This document shows positions 63,792 through 64,000 of a stretch of 64,000 nucleotides of DNA, one piece after another (the stretch's first letter is position 1; every line of letters begins with the position of its first letter). The DNA comes from Sphingorhabdus sp. EL138 (GTDB lineage: Bacteria > Pseudomonadota > Alphaproteobacteria > Sphingomonadales > Sphingomonadaceae): the NCBI RefSeq assembly GCF_900258045.1, contig NZ_OGVD01000002.1, forward strand, positions 1 to 64,000, in the 5' to 3' direction. The notes under the pieces are model-generated. The model was not told the DNA's origin. It saw only the letters and a list, made by a program, of their open reading frames with translations, and made no database searches. Position numbers and translations under genes: made by a program.

Positions 63792-64000
63792 TCATTTTGA
63801 CGGATCGGGCCCGAAGTCACGGTTTACAATCATCCATGATCCGACAACGAGAGCACATAATTTTTCGGTTTGTCGGTTGATAAATCTGGTTTCAACAACT
63901 CCAAGTCGGCGTGAGCGATTGACGACGTGGCTCTTAACATCAATTATTTCATCTGCCTTCATGGGCCGGAAAAAGCGCGTAGCAAAATCTACAGTTGAAA
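63792..64000 (-). CDS. Hotdog-fold thioesterase, N-terminus beyond window edge
   Basis: On the minus strand an open frame runs from the window's right edge to a TGA at 63792-63794, giving 68 residues (starting STVDFATRFFRPMKADEI and ending DFGPDPSK). The segment FATRFFRPMKADEIIDVKS followed by VVNRSRRLGVVETRFINRQTE is the C-terminal half of a PaaI-type hotdog thioesterase. It faces the HD gene tail-to-tail, 19 bp away. The start and the catalytic residues lie outside the window. Confidence 0.82.
   Translation of the reverse strand, partial: STVDFATRFFRPMKADEIIDVKSHVVNRSRRLGVVETRFINRQTEKLCALVVGSWMIVNRDFGPDPSK

Overview
The window looks like a chromosomal segment of a sphingomonad (Alphaproteobacteria, Sphingomonadales; perhaps a Sphingorhabdus/Parasphingorhabdus-like marine strain). 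This is inferred from moderate-to-high GC content, a TCA-cycle gene block in alphaproteobacterial order, MucR and NrsF/ECF-sigma regulators, a large TonB-dependent receptor, CIRCE/RpoH control of groESL, and REP-like hairpins with the CGTC...GACG ends common in this order. Nearly all of it is densely packed protein-coding DNA. I found no tRNA, rRNA, CRISPR array, prophage or insertion sequence. Two genes are cut by the window edges: an HTH protein at the left and a hotdog thioesterase at the right.

Layout. (1) 1-690: 3' part of a helix-turn-helix protein, followed by a 365-bp intergenic stretch with G-runs and short inverted repeats. (2) 1053-6491: an unusual cluster with an alpha/beta hydrolase, two nucleotidyltransferases, a polysaccharide flippase, a HIT protein and a CDP-alcohol phosphotransferase, suggesting synthesis of a CDP-activated alcohol and its transfer to a lipid or glycan. 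(3) 6797-12879: orphan sdhB, a PLD-family protein, a PaaI-type thioesterase, ZapE, a kinase-like/unknown gene pair and a small membrane protein. (4) 13056-21096: mdh, a low-GC secreted protein sitting where sucC often lies, sucD, sucA, sucB and lpdA. (5) 21149-25652: amidase, PepSY protein, TRIC-type channel, SppA.

(6) 25728-29375, minus strand: a bufferin-type operon in the order bufA1-bufB-bufC-doxX-sigF-nrsF. It has two exact matches to the GTAACC-N16-CGAA promoter known for Caulobacter SigF, one ahead of bufA1 and one inside the end of bufC ahead of doxX-sigF-nrsF, so the operon looks autoregulated. (7) 29572-31792: groES-groL with an RpoH-like promoter, CIRCE and a strong terminator. (8) 31818-39991: housekeeping and stress genes (ClbS-like, DUF885, SdaA, MBL hydrolase, MDR reductase, MFS, DJ-1/PfpI). 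(9) 40146-43357: MacAB-like efflux genes.

(10) 43460-56518: a complete alpha-galactoside/galactose locus using the oxidative De Ley-Doudoroff route. It encodes a TonB receptor, alpha-galactosidase, SGLT symporter, galactose dehydrogenase, lactonase, IlvD-type galactonate dehydratase, KDGal kinase, KDPGal aldolase and a GntR regulator. Matching 16-bp palindromes lie in both divergent promoter regions and are the likely operators. (11) 57004-64000: MucR regulator, 3-oxoacid CoA-transferase, phytase-like esterase, ribosomal protein L28, TadA, a LytS/LytTR-type two-component system, an HD protein and the truncated thioesterase.

All functional calls rest on reading translated sequences and motifs by eye; no database search was run.
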